Assembly: GCF_003991205.1 (NCBI RefSeq) | Contig: NZ_RXOZ01000011.1 | Location: forward strand, 615,683 to 679,682 | DNA: 64,000 bases | Reading direction: 5' to 3' | DNA from: Georgenia sp. SYP-B2076 | GTDB taxonomy: Bacteria > Actinomycetota > Actinomycetes > Actinomycetales > Actinomycetaceae | In this document: in pieces, positions 1 through 8,384 of the stretch | Layout of the letters: every line of letters begins with the position of its first letter | Position numbering within the stretch: position 1 is the stretch's first letter | The notes under the pieces: model-generated | What the model saw: the letters and a program-made list of their open reading frames with translations, nothing else | Databases searched by the model: none | Told to the model about the DNA's origin: nothing | Program-made: the position numbers and the translations under genes

Positions 1-683
1 GCGACGACGGGGGCGTGGCGGGCGACGTCGGCGGTGAGCAGGTCGATGTAGTCCAGCAGCAGCCGCTTGAACTGCTGGTACTCCTCGCCGGCGAGGTCGT
101 AGCGGGTGAGCACGGTGTTCACGTACGCGTAGAAGTCGCGGACGCTGTCGGAGAACAGCCGCTGGTTGTTGAACACCGTCGTCACGTCGCCCGAGAGCGC
201 GTCGGCGTCCACGGGCCGGGAGCCGGTGGCCGCCTGCATGCGGGCGACGATGCGGTCGAGGGTCTCGGCGGTGGCGCCGAGCAGCTCGCGCGCGACCTCC
301 CGGGCGCCCTCCCCGGCGGCGAGGACCGCCTCGGCCTCCCGGTGCACCCGGACGCCGAGCTTGGATGCCTGGTAGCGGGCGCGGGAGCGGACGTAGTCCT
401 GGACGGTGGCCACCCGGGCGTCGCGGATGCCGCGCACGAGGTTGCCCCACCTCTCGAGCTGCTCGCACCGGGTGGTGACCTCGTCGACGGAGAGGGCGAC
501 GCCGCGCTCGGCCAGCCCGTCGCTCACCTCGGAGGCGGACAGGTCGGCCAGCAGCGTCGAGGTGAACAGCGTCATGATGGCGCGGTAGTCCCCCGCCAGG
601 TCTGCCGTGAGGTAGCGGAACAGGTCCAGCCGTGCGGGCGCCTGCCGGGCAGGGTCGTCGTGAGGACCCTCGACATCGTTCAC
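1..683 (-). CDS. jetA: Wadjet type III subunit JetA (DUF2397/TIGR02677), 5' part only
   Basis: The GTG at 683 opens a frame that runs without a stop through the left edge, so about 227 N-terminal residues are visible. The reading contains LDLFRYLTADLAGDYRAIM, then a winged-helix-like segment with CEQLERWGNL and ARVATVQDYVRSRARYQ, which is the diagnostic N-terminal pattern of DUF2397 (TIGR02677). In type III Wadjet (JetABCD) this protein is the kleisin-like JetA partner of an SMC-like ATPase that, with the JetD nuclease, linearises small circular plasmids. An AGGAG lies about 9 nt before the GTG, and a nearer ATG at 691 meets a stop after three codons, which decides the start. Transcription is leftward, so jetB, jetC and jetD (DUF2398, SMC, DUF2399) would lie outside the window. 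The family call is firm; completeness of the system is inference. Confidence 0.8.
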   Translation of the reverse strand, partial: MNDVEGPHDDPARQAPARLDLFRYLTADLAGDYRAIMTLFTSTLLADLSASEVSDGLAERGVALSVDEVTTRCEQLERWGNLVRGIRDARVATVQDYVRSRARYQASKLGVRVHREAEAVLAAGEGAREVARELLGATAETLDRIVARMQAATGSRPVDADALSGDVTTVFNNQRLFSDSVRDFYAYVNTVLTRYDLAGEEYQQFKRLLLDYIDLLTADVARHAPVV

Positions 684-948
684 CTGACCATGCTCCTGTC
701 CGTCCGTATGCCCCGTTGCCGCGCCTTCCGGGCATCCGGGGCACGCAGGCCGCGCCCGTGCGGGCCCGGCGACGTCCGCCGCGGCCGGTGAGCCCCCGTG
801 GTCCGCGCGGCGCGGCGACCCTCCACCTTAAACGTCGGCTCATGCCGGTATTGCCCTGCCGCGCGCGCCGGCAGCGTGACGTAGGACGCGTCCGGTGCGC
901 GGCGGCCGCCCACGGGCGCCGACCCGCGCCGGGTGCGACACTGCCCAG

Positions 949-1734
949 GTGAGGGCGCGAGGCCCGCTGAGCGCGGCGATCATCGGCCTGGGGCTCGCGG
1001 TCCTGTGCGGCTGCGAGGGAGCCGGTGCGCCACCAACCACCACCGGACTGTCGGGCGCTCGGTCCGGGGCGCCGTCGGACGGCCCGACCGCCGTGCCACC
1101 GGCGTCCGCCACCTCGCCGCCACCGCCGCCCGCCACCTCGGCGTCACCCACCGCCTCCGCGCCACTGCCGCCGCCGTTCCGCTCGGCCATCAAGGCCGTC
1201 ACGGCGGAGGGGCTCTCGGCGTCGTGGCGGCCCGGCTGCCCCGTGCCGGTCGAGGGCCTGCGCGCGGTGGAGGTCACCTTCTGGGGCTTCGACGGGACGG
1301 CCCACACCGGCGTGCTGGTGGTGGAGGCCGCCGTCGCCCAGGATGTGACGGCGATCATGTCGGACCTCTACGGTGCCCGGTTCCCGATCGAGCGGATGGA
1401 GCCGGTGGACCTCTACGGCGGGGACGACGACGCGAGCATGGCGGCCAACAACACGAGCGCGTTCAACTGCCGCGCCGTCACCGGAGGCTCGTCCTGGTCA
1501 GAGCACTCCTACGGGCGCGCTATCGACGTCAACCCGCTGGTGAACCCCTACGTGGCGGGCGCCGTCGTCCTGCCGACCGCAGGCACGGCGTACGCCGACC
1601 GCGCCCAGGATGCGCCGGGGATGATCCACGCCGGTGACGACGTCGTCCGCGCCTTCGCCGCCCGCGGCTGGAGCTGGGGCGGCACGTGGGCCTCACCGAG
1701 GGACTACCAGCACTTCTCGCTGTCCGGCAGGTGA
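949..1734 (+). CDS. Lipoprotein M15-family metallopeptidase
   Basis: A 261-residue secreted protein. The GTG start gives an n-region VRARGP, a hydrophobic stretch and Cys22 in the lipobox-like LCGC, followed by a Pro/Thr/Ser-rich linker to about residue 80. The catalytic domain at the C-terminus shows SEHSYGRAIDVN (zinc-binding His and Asp) and DYQHFS (third ligand), the signature of M15 D-Ala-D-Ala carboxypeptidase/VanY-like enzymes. It presumably trims peptidoglycan stem peptides outside the membrane. An upstream in-frame start at 895 exists but would bury the signal peptide, so 949 is preferred. It diverges from jetA with 265 bases between them and looks monocistronic. The lipid anchor is inferred from one atypical residue (Cys20 at -2). 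Confidence 0.85.
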   Translation: MRARGPLSAAIIGLGLAVLCGCEGAGAPPTTTGLSGARSGAPSDGPTAVPPASATSPPPPPATSASPTASAPLPPPFRSAIKAVTAEGLSASWRPGCPVPVEGLRAVEVTFWGFDGTAHTGVLVVEAAVAQDVTAIMSDLYGARFPIERMEPVDLYGGDDDASMAANNTSAFNCRAVTGGSSWSEHSYGRAIDVNPLVNPYVAGAVVLPTAGTAYADRAQDAPGMIHAGDDVVRAFAARGWSWGGTWASPRDYQHFSLSGR

Positions 1735-1774
1735 GCCGTCACGTGCGGGTGGCGGCTGCGCCGGTGACGCGGCG

Positions 1775-2533
1775 TCAGTGGTAGTAGACGCCGATGCGGT
1801 GGCCGTCGACGGTGGCGACGGGGACGTCCATGTCGTAGATCTCGCGGAGCCGCTCGGTGTCGATGATCTGCTCCGGGGTGCCCTGGCACAGGACCTTGCC
1901 GTCCTTCATGGCCACGATGTGGTCGGAGTAGCAGGACGCGAAGTTGATGTCGTGGACGACGACGACGACGGTCTTGCCGAGCTCGTCGGCGGTGCGGCGC
2001 AGCAGTTTCATCATGGTCACGGCGTGCTTCATGTCGAGGTTGTTCAGCGGCTCGTCGAGCAGGACGTAGTCGGTGTCCTGGCACAGGACCATGGCCACGA
2101 ACGCGCGCTGGCGCTGCCCGCCGGAGAGCTCGTCGAGGTACCGGCCGGCGAGGGGGCCGAGGTCGAGGTAGTCCAGCGCGGCGGTGATCTGGCGGCGGTC
2201 CTCGACCGTCAGGCGCCCGCGCGAGTGGGGGTAGCGCCCGAAGGCGACAAGGTCCCGCACGCTCAGGCGCACGGCGAGGTGGTTGTCCTGCCGCAGGATG
2301 GACAGTCGCTTGGCCAGGTCCCCGGACGGGGTGGCGGCCACGTCGAGGCCGTCGACCAGGACGCTGCCGGCGTCCATGCCCAGCAGCCGCGCGACGATGG
2401 AGAGCAGGGTGGACTTCCCGGCGCCGTTGGCGCCGATGATCGAGGTCACCCCACCCGCGGGCAGGGTCAGGGAGACGTCGTCGACGACCACGCTGCGGCC
2501 GTACGTCTTCGTCAGGGACCGGACCTCGATCAT
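1775..2533 (-). CDS. Siderophore ABC transporter ATP-binding protein (YclP/FatE-like)
   Basis: A 252-residue ATPase powering ferric-siderophore import. It shows Walker A GANGAGKS, the Q-loop, the signature LSGGQRQR, Walker B YVLLDEP and an H-loop in VVVVHDINFA. The start at 2533 (MIEVRSLTK) is chosen because GGAGG sits 6 nt upstream; an in-frame start at 2602 would add a 23-residue tail overlapping nothing useful. It is the last gene of a four-gene leftward operon with two FecCD-type permeases and a lipoprotein receptor. Sequence style (RLREIYDMDVPV near the end) fits the petrobactin/anguibactin YclP/FatE subgroup rather than FepC. The exact ligand is not known. Confidence 0.9.
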   Translation of the reverse strand: MIEVRSLTKTYGRSVVVDDVSLTLPAGGVTSIIGANGAGKSTLLSIVARLLGMDAGSVLVDGLDVAATPSGDLAKRLSILRQDNHLAVRLSVRDLVAFGRYPHSRGRLTVEDRRQITAALDYLDLGPLAGRYLDELSGGQRQRAFVAMVLCQDTDYVLLDEPLNNLDMKHAVTMMKLLRRTADELGKTVVVVVHDINFASCYSDHIVAMKDGKVLCQGTPEQIIDTERLREIYDMDVPVATVDGHRIGVYYH

Positions 2534-2585
2534 CGGGAACCTCCACAGGTCGGGCGCGAGCGGGTGAGCGGCAGGCATGTTCGGG

Positions 2586-3608
2586 TCATCGTCTGCCTCC
2601 ACGGATGAGCAGCAGGATGAAGACGATCCCGCCGACGAACTCGATGATCACGGAGAGCACCGTGTCCATCCCGAAGACGTGCTCGAGGACGGTCTGCCCA
2701 CCCACCAGGGTGAGGATCCCGAGCAGGGACGCGGCGGGCAGGACGTAGGCGTGGCGGTGGGTCCCCGCGACGGCGTAGGCGAGGTTGGCCACGAGCAGCC
2801 CGAAGAAGGTGATGGGCCCGACCAGGGCGGTGGACACGGACACGAGCAGCGCGCAGGCGCTCAGCGCCCGCAGCACCAGGCGGCGGTGGTCGACGCCCAG
2901 CGCGAGGGCGTGGTCCTGGCCGAGCGCGAGGACGTCGAGGTCGCGGCGCACCCACCACATCCACGCGCACACCAGCGCGACGATGACCGCGCAGACGGCG
3001 AGCAGGCCCGGGTCCACGGCGCTGAAGGACGCGAACAGGCGGTCGGTGACGATGAGGTACTCGTTGGGGTCGATCACCCGCTGCAGGAACGTGGCCAGCG
3101 ACCGGAACAGCGTCCCCAGGACGATGCCGACCAGGACCATCAGGTACAGCGACCGGCGCGGCCCGCCGAACAGCCAGCGGAACAGCGCCGCCGAGAACGC
3201 GAGCATGACGCCGACCTCGAGGCCGAACCGGGTCGTGGCCGCCGTCGCGATCACGGCCGTGGAGCCGAGGAAGAACACGCCCGCCGTCTGGATCAGGGCG
3301 TACATCGCGTCGAAGCCCATGATCGACGGCGTGAGGATCCGGTTCTCCGTCACCGTCTGGAACACGACCGTCGAGACCGCGATCGCCACCCCGACCAGGA
3401 TCATCGGGGCCAGCCGGGCCGCGCGCAGCGGCGCGACGAGCGCCCACGCGTCCAGGGCGCCCACGAGCACGAACGCCACCGCGGCCACGGCGGTCGCTGC
3501 GCCGAGGAGGGCCAGGCGTATCCCGGGGGTCAGGCGTCGGTGGCCACGCGGCCGGTCGGCCGTCAGGGTCGCCGTCGCAGTCGGCGAGCTCGTCTTGTCA
3601 GCGCGCAC
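2586..3608 (-). CDS. Siderophore ABC transporter permease, FecCD family (YclO/FatC-like)
   Basis: A 340-residue integral membrane protein with about nine hydrophobic segments after a charged 30-residue N-terminus. It is one half of the heterodimeric FecCD-type channel. The GTG at 3608 has GGAGG 7 nt upstream, and its first 11 bases overlap the end of the preceding permease, so the two are probably translationally coupled. Features such as MILVGVAIAVSTVVFQTVTEN and SIMGFDAMY match the YclO/FatC branch. It works with the ATPase at 1775-2533, the partner permease at 3598-4680 and the lipoprotein at 4677-5654. Confidence 0.9.
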   Translation of the reverse strand: MRADKTSSPTATATLTADRPRGHRRLTPGIRLALLGAATAVAAVAFVLVGALDAWALVAPLRAARLAPMILVGVAIAVSTVVFQTVTENRILTPSIMGFDAMYALIQTAGVFFLGSTAVIATAATTRFGLEVGVMLAFSAALFRWLFGGPRRSLYLMVLVGIVLGTLFRSLATFLQRVIDPNEYLIVTDRLFASFSAVDPGLLAVCAVIVALVCAWMWWVRRDLDVLALGQDHALALGVDHRRLVLRALSACALLVSVSTALVGPITFFGLLVANLAYAVAGTHRHAYVLPAASLLGILTLVGGQTVLEHVFGMDTVLSVIIEFVGGIVFILLLIRGGRR

Positions 3609-4680
3609 CGGAGGGCCTCCGCAGCAGCAGGTAGAGGAACACGGCGGCGCCCACGACCCCGACGACGACGCCGATCGGGATCTCCGCGGGATGGATCACG
3701 AGGCGCCCGACGATGTCGCACACCAGGACGAAGCCGGCGCCCAGGATCGCCACCCACGGCAGCGACCGGCGCAGGTAGTCGCCCATCGCGAGGCTGACGA
3801 TGTTGGGCACCACCAGGCCGAGGAACGGCAGGCCCCCCACGACCACGACGACGACCGCGCTGGTGACCGCGACGACGGACAGCCCCAGGGCCAGGACCCG
3901 CCGGTAGTTCAGCCCGAGGTTGGTGGTGAACTCCTCGCCCAGGCCCGCGACGGTGAACCGGTTCGCAGCGACGTACGCGATCACCGCGCACACCCCCACG
4001 ACCCAGAGCATCTCGTAGCGGCCCCGCACCACCCCGGAGAAGTCGCCCGTCATCCAGGACGAGAGGGTGTGGAGCAGGTCGTTGCGGTAGGCCAGGAACG
4101 TGCTCACCGCGGCCACGACGCCGGAGAGCATCATCCCCACCAGCGGCACCACGACCACCGACCGCAGCGGGATCGACCGCAGGATCCGCAGGAAGAGCGC
4201 GGTGCCGGCGAGGGCGAACACGGCCGCCACGGCCATCTTCCCCGCCAGGGGCATCGCCGGGGCCGCCAGGGTGACCACCAGCAGGCCCAGGCCCGCGGAC
4301 TCCGTGGTGCCGGCGGTGGAGGGCTCGACGAACTTGTTGCGCACCAGCAGCTGCATCACCAGCCCGGCGATGGCCATCGCGGAGCCGGACAGCAGGATCG
4401 CCAGCGTCCGCGGCACCCGGGACGCCAGCAGGGTCTGCTCCTGGGTGGAGGTGAGGTTCCCGGAGAGCACGTCACCGACAGAGAGGTCGGAGACCCCGAC
4501 GAACAGGCTCACGCCCGCCGCCGCGAGCACGCCGAGCACGCCGGCGAGCAGCACGAGGTGCCGCCGGCGGGTGCCGGCGGCCACGGCCTCGCGCCCGTCG
4601 GGCGCGGGCGTGCCGGGCGTGGGCGCACCGGCGGCGGGCGCGGCCTGGCCGCGCCCGCCGCCGTGGTGCGTGACCGTCAT
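3598..4680 (-). CDS. Siderophore ABC transporter permease, FecCD family (YclN/FatD-like)
   Basis: A 360-residue polytopic permease. A Gly/Ala/Pro-rich cytosolic N-terminus of about 45 residues precedes the membrane segments. SRVPRTLAILLSGSAMAIAGLVMQ is the conserved FecCD entry motif and LGLVVPNIV the coupling region seen by the ATPase. The ATG at 4680 overlaps the stop of the receptor gene in an ATGA arrangement, fixing the start; longer in-frame extensions to 5583 run across the receptor gene and are shadows. It pairs with the second permease in the operon. Confidence 0.9.
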   Translation of the reverse strand: MTVTHHGGGRGQAAPAAGAPTPGTPAPDGREAVAAGTRRRHLVLLAGVLGVLAAAGVSLFVGVSDLSVGDVLSGNLTSTQEQTLLASRVPRTLAILLSGSAMAIAGLVMQLLVRNKFVEPSTAGTTESAGLGLLVVTLAAPAMPLAGKMAVAAVFALAGTALFLRILRSIPLRSVVVVPLVGMMLSGVVAAVSTFLAYRNDLLHTLSSWMTGDFSGVVRGRYEMLWVVGVCAVIAYVAANRFTVAGLGEEFTTNLGLNYRRVLALGLSVVAVTSAVVVVVVGGLPFLGLVVPNIVSLAMGDYLRRSLPWVAILGAGFVLVCDIVGRLVIHPAEIPIGVVVGVVGAAVFLYLLLRRPSGAR

Positions 4681-5654
4681 GCGCCGAGAGCCTGGCCGAC
4701 CTCGTCGAACATGGCGGCGACGTTGCTGAGCCCGTGCTGGGCGATGTACCAGCGCTGGGGGTCGAGATAGACCACCTGCTCGGACTGCCACGCCGTCGTG
4801 GACGCGACGAGCTCGTTGTCGAGGACCTGCTGCGCGGCCTGCCCGGCGCCCTCGCCCTGCCCGACCGCGGCGTCCCGGTCGTTGACGAAGAGCCAGTCGG
4901 GGTTGGTGTCCCGGATCATCTCGAAGGAGACGACCTCGCCGTGCGGGGTGTTCTCCACGCCGCTGACCGCGTCCGCCACGCCGAGCTCGGTGAAGATCGG
5001 CCCGAAGCGCGAGTCCTCCCCGTACATGGTGACCTCGCCGCCCGAGGTGGACAGGACCATGCCGGCGCCGGCCGCCTCGCCGAGCGGGCGGATCTGCTCG
5101 GCCTCGGCCGCGATGTCGGCCAGACCCTTCTCGACCTCGTCCTCCTTGCCGAAGATCTCGCCCAGGATCCGGGCGGAGTCGCCGAACTCGTCGAGGAAGT
5201 TCGCGTACCCGAACGTGACGTCCACGGTCGGGTACGTCTTGGCGAGCTCCGGGTAGGCCGCCGCCGACCGGAAGCCCACGACGACGAGGTCGGGGTCCAG
5301 GCGCGCGATGGCCTCGTAGTCCGGCTCCTGCAGCGTGCCCACGTCGGTGTACTTCTCGCCCTCGTACGCGCTGAGGAAGTCCGGGACGGGCGAGGACAGC
5401 GGCAGACCCACCACGTCGCCGCCCAGCCCGAGGGCGTCGATGGTGTCCAGGGCGCCGAAGTCGAGGACCACCACGCGCTGCGGGTCTGCGGGCACCTCGG
5501 TGCTGCCCTGGGCGTGCTCCACCGTGACGGTCTCCGCGTCCGCGGAGCCGGCTGCGGACTCCTCCCCGGTGCTCGACGAGCACGCGGCGAGGAGGAGGGC
5601 GATCGATGCAGCTGAGGCTGCGGCAGCGGTGCCGCGACGCGTGATGAGGCTCAC
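4677..5654 (-). CDS. Siderophore-binding lipoprotein (FatB/YclQ-like)
   Basis: A 325-residue receptor of the ABC importer. The signal peptide ends in LLLAAC with Cys25 as the lipidated residue. The mature part has two lobes of the periplasmic-binding helical type (PF01497): RVVVLDFGALDTIDALG opens the first lobe, and LDPDLVVVGFR, YPTVDVTFGY and DNELVASTTAW follow. FDFGxLDTxxxLG and VGTLQEPDYEAI are typical of the YclQ/FatB group that binds petrobactin or related catecholates; ligand identity here is inference. It is the first gene of the operon, with a DtxR-like box about 35 bases upstream, so it should be induced by iron starvation. Confidence 0.92.
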   Translation of the reverse strand: MSLITRRGTAAAASAASIALLLAACSSSTGEESAAGSADAETVTVEHAQGSTEVPADPQRVVVLDFGALDTIDALGLGGDVVGLPLSSPVPDFLSAYEGEKYTDVGTLQEPDYEAIARLDPDLVVVGFRSAAAYPELAKTYPTVDVTFGYANFLDEFGDSARILGEIFGKEDEVEKGLADIAAEAEQIRPLGEAAGAGMVLSTSGGEVTMYGEDSRFGPIFTELGVADAVSGVENTPHGEVVSFEMIRDTNPDWLFVNDRDAAVGQGEGAGQAAQQVLDNELVASTTAWQSEQVVYLDPQRWYIAQHGLSNVAAMFDEVGQALGA

Positions 5655-5690
5655 GAGGTCTCCAGAGATTGGGAGGAAGGAGTTCCTAAC

Positions 5691-5709
5691 GAAGGGGAGC
5701 CTAACCTAG
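5691..5709 (-). promoter_or_regulatory. DtxR/IdeR-type iron box
   Basis: Read on the minus strand the 19 bases are CTAGGTTAGGCTCCCCTTC, matching 15 of 19 positions of the actinobacterial consensus TTAGGTTAGGCTCACCTAA, with the first half nearly perfect. It lies between the promoter at 5708-5736 and the lipoprotein start at 5654, where bound DtxR/IdeR would block initiation when iron is plentiful. Regulation is inferred from the match and position only. Confidence 0.75.
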
Positions 5710-5736
5710 ATATTCGCAAGCGTCATGTGCCGTAAA
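5708..5736 (-). promoter_or_regulatory. Promoter of the siderophore-uptake operon
   Basis: On the minus strand a TTTACG hexamer (5731-5736) and ATATCT (5708-5713) are separated by 17 bases, in a locally AT-rich patch unusual for this window. The -10 element abuts the DtxR-like box. Position and spacing support a sigma-70-type promoter; the transcription start is not known. Confidence 0.5.
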
Positions 5737-5843
5737 TAAAATGTGGTCGGAATCCCGCCCGACGGCGCGCCCGTCCCGCACCGGGACCCCGCCCCAGGTG
5801 CATGACCAGGGACGTTGGTCCCAGAAGCGGGACGGACGGATGC

Positions 5844-7004
5844 TCAGTCGTTCGGGACGGCAGTCTCGGGCGCCGTGCCGCCGGCCGCCGTCGTCGTCGC
5901 CGTCGCCGTCTCCTCGGCCGGAGCACCGGACGGTGCCCGCCGTCGACGGAGGGCGCCGCGGACCGCGCCGGGCAGCGCGCGCGCCGCGCCGGGCAGCGCG
6001 CGCACCGCCCCTACCGCCGCCCGCTTGCCCCGCAGAGCCAGGACCAGCGCCCGGTAGAGCGCCGGGCGGACGGGCACGTCCCACGCGCCGTCAACGTCGG
6101 TGACCTCCTCGGAGAACTTCGTCTTGAAGTCCCGGACCCCGCTGAGCTGCGGCGCGCGCTCGGAGTCGATGCCCATGAGGTCGAAGCGGCGCACCCCCGA
6201 GGCGCGCAGCGCGCACGCCATGTGCCACACGAGCAGGTCGGCGGCGCCGGACCGGCGGCCCTCCGTGTTCGAGGCGGCGTAGTAGTACGTGGCGTGGTCG
6301 CCGCCCACGGCCACGATGCCCCAGGCGAGGGGGCGCCCGTCGCGGCGGGTGACGAAGATCCGGGCGTGCTCCCCACCGAGCGCGGACAGCATGGTCCAGT
6401 ACACGTCCTCGGAGGAGATGCCGAAGCCGTCGCGGCCGCCGGTCTCGACGAGGAGCTGGTAGAGCTCGGAGAACCGCTCGCGGGAGAGCCCCGTCTCCTC
6501 GGCGGCCGTCATGGACGTCTCGCGCAGGGCCTTGCGCACGTCGCGGCGCCCCCGCTTCTTCATCGACGCGAGGATCTCCTCCTCGGGCCGGTCCAGGTCG
6601 AGGATGACGGTGCGGTCGTAGGTGACCGTCTGCAGGAGCTCGTGCAGGTCGTCCGACCGGTGCCGCGCGTGGAGGCGGGCGAAGACCAGCCCGCGGTCGG
6701 CGCGGCGCACCGCGGCCACGAGCGCCTCGCGCAGCGCCCGCTCCCGCTCCGGCGTCGGCTCGGCGACCCAGACCGGGCCGTGCTTGGCCCACAGGTAGCG
6801 GAAGCCCCGCCCGTCGAGCTCGGTGAGGGAGATCAGCGCGAGGAGCTCCTCCCCGTCCCAGACGCCGAGGCGGCGCCACGGCCGACGGCCCGGGACCGCG
6901 TCGTCGAACGCGTCCCAGGCGGGCATCTGCTCGAGCGGGATGGTGACCCCGGCGCCGAGGCGCAGGTAGGTCTCGTTGTCGAGCGGTCGCACCGCGACAG
7001 TCAT
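5844..7004 (-). CDS. FemAB/FemX-type peptidoglycan aminoacyltransferase
   Basis: A 386-residue protein of the FemABX superfamily (twin GNAT folds), which transfers amino acids from aminoacyl-tRNA to the stem peptide of lipid II to build interpeptide bridges. Visible signatures are MPAWDAF in the first fold, RFDLMGI (the FxDxxG-like motif) and FKTKFSEEV near residue 300, typical of the second fold. The C-terminal 60 residues are Ala/Arg/Thr-rich and nonconserved. ATG 7004 has AGGAG 4 nt upstream. It lies 20 bases behind an ATP-grasp ligase gene and is probably co-transcribed with it, supporting a joint cell-wall role. The amino acid added cannot be read from sequence. Confidence 0.85.
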   Translation of the reverse strand: MTVAVRPLDNETYLRLGAGVTIPLEQMPAWDAFDDAVPGRRPWRRLGVWDGEELLALISLTELDGRGFRYLWAKHGPVWVAEPTPERERALREALVAAVRRADRGLVFARLHARHRSDDLHELLQTVTYDRTVILDLDRPEEEILASMKKRGRRDVRKALRETSMTAAEETGLSRERFSELYQLLVETGGRDGFGISSEDVYWTMLSALGGEHARIFVTRRDGRPLAWGIVAVGGDHATYYYAASNTEGRRSGAADLLVWHMACALRASGVRRFDLMGIDSERAPQLSGVRDFKTKFSEEVTDVDGAWDVPVRPALYRALVLALRGKRAAVGAVRALPGAARALPGAVRGALRRRRAPSGAPAEETATATTTAAGGTAPETAVPND

Positions 7005-7024
7005 GGAGCTCCTCAGTGGCCGGG

Positions 7025-8260
7025 TCAGAAGCCCGTGCCGGTCGGTCGGGGGTAGTGCGTCCGCAGGGCGCGGACCTGGTTGACGCCCGCGAGCAGCCGG
7101 TAGGCGGTGCGCCGCAGGTTCGTGTCGGCCGGGTAGTCGAGGGGGTGCACGGCCCGGCGGCGGCGCAGCACGCCGCGCACCTTGGCGCGCAGCGACCGGT
7201 CGCACAGGTAGCGCGGCAGCACGGCGGTCGGGACGTACGCGAAGACCCCGAGGTCGGTGGCCAGCTCCGGGGCGTGCGCGCGGTGGTGCACGCGGTCCTC
7301 GACCATCGCCCGCACGGGGTTCGCGCCGCCGACGTTGATGTAGTAGTTGGACCGGCCGATCCGGGGGTTGATGTCGAGCAGGCGCGGGACGCCGTCGCGC
7401 GGGTCGATCTTGAGGTCCACGCTCGCGTAGCCGCGGTAGTCGACGGCCGTGAGCACGCGCCGGACCGTGGCGACGAGGTCGGTGTCGTACTCGACGAGCG
7501 CGATCGCGGCGTTGCCGAGGAAGGCCGGCTGGTGCAGGCCGAGGAGCACCTGGCCGGACGCGGCCATGGTCATCTCGCCGCGGCTGTCGACGTAGACGTT
7601 GACCAGCCGGTTGAACGTGTCGTCCCCGGGCACCAGCTCCTGGACGAGCATCTCGCCGCCGAACCCGGCGTCCTTGACCGCCTGGAGGATGTCGACGACG
7701 TCGTCCACCCGGTCCGCCGCGAAGATCTTCTTGCGGCCGGGGAACTGCAGGGTCTCGTACTCCCCCGACGTGGCGGGCTTGACGACGACGGGGAAGGTGA
7801 GGTCGGCCAGGGCGCGGGGCCAGGCGAGGCGGTCCGTGCCCGGGATGTCGACGGCGACGCCGGCCGGGCCGGCCACGCCCTCGGCCCGCAGCACGCCGCC
7901 GAGCACGCCCTTGTCCCCGACCCGGTCGATCACCGCGTCGGTGGGCGTGGGGACGACGAAGCGCTCCTCCAGCCAGGCGCGCTCCCGGCGCACGAGGTCG
8001 ATGTGGTGCTCGACGTTGACCATGAGGACCCGGTCGCCCGGGCGCTCGGCGGCGATGCGGTCGAGGGTGGCGAGCAGGCGCTCGTCGTCCGCGCCGGCAC
8101 CCATGTAGACGTTCTCGATGATGCTGGAGTGGTCGATCGGGCCCCGCGGGCCCTCGCTGACGACGATCGAGCGCACGCCGTAGGCCTCGTGGAAGGACCG
8201 GGCCATGGAGTAGACGCCGATGTCCGTGCCGAGGAGGACCGGTGTCAGGGGGGATGTCAT
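7025..8260 (-). CDS. ATP-grasp carboxylate-amine ligase (peptidoglycan D-Asp/D-Glu ligase-like)
   Basis: A 411-residue ATP-grasp enzyme. An N-terminal Rossmann-like part (LGTDIGVYSMARSFHEAYG) precedes the ATP-grasp core with LTFPVVVKPATSGEYE (ATP lysine), MLVQELVPGDD and the metal-binding LLDINPRIGRSNYY. The arrangement resembles AslfM-type D-aspartate ligases and related Micrococcales enzymes that attach a D-amino acid to the side-chain amine of the stem peptide. Being first in a pair with a FemAB transferase argues for that role: one enzyme adds a D-amino acid by ATP-grasp chemistry, the other an L-residue from tRNA. The substrate remains inference. ATG 8260 was taken as start; no strong ribosome site is seen. 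Confidence 0.8.
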   Translation of the reverse strand: MTSPLTPVLLGTDIGVYSMARSFHEAYGVRSIVVSEGPRGPIDHSSIIENVYMGAGADDERLLATLDRIAAERPGDRVLMVNVEHHIDLVRRERAWLEERFVVPTPTDAVIDRVGDKGVLGGVLRAEGVAGPAGVAVDIPGTDRLAWPRALADLTFPVVVKPATSGEYETLQFPGRKKIFAADRVDDVVDILQAVKDAGFGGEMLVQELVPGDDTFNRLVNVYVDSRGEMTMAASGQVLLGLHQPAFLGNAAIALVEYDTDLVATVRRVLTAVDYRGYASVDLKIDPRDGVPRLLDINPRIGRSNYYINVGGANPVRAMVEDRVHHRAHAPELATDLGVFAYVPTAVLPRYLCDRSLRAKVRGVLRRRRAVHPLDYPADTNLRRTAYRLLAGVNQVRALRTHYPRPTGTGF

Positions 8261-8384
8261 TCGGTGCGGTCCTCAGCAAGCTCGTCCGGGGGCCGTGCCC
8301 TCGTGTCCGTGGTCCGGGTCAGTGTAGTCACGCGGCTGCGGCGCGCCTCTCCCCCGCCGCGCTGGTGCCACCTAGCCTGGGGCT

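Noticed and set aside
4681..5583. N-terminal extension of the permease gene at 3598-4680
   Set aside because: It runs in a wrong frame through the lipoprotein gene; the ATGA overlap at 4680 marks the true start.
5809..5822. GGGAC-GTTG-GTCCC inverted repeat downstream of the FemAB gene
   Set aside because: Only five-base arms; too weak to call a terminator with confidence.
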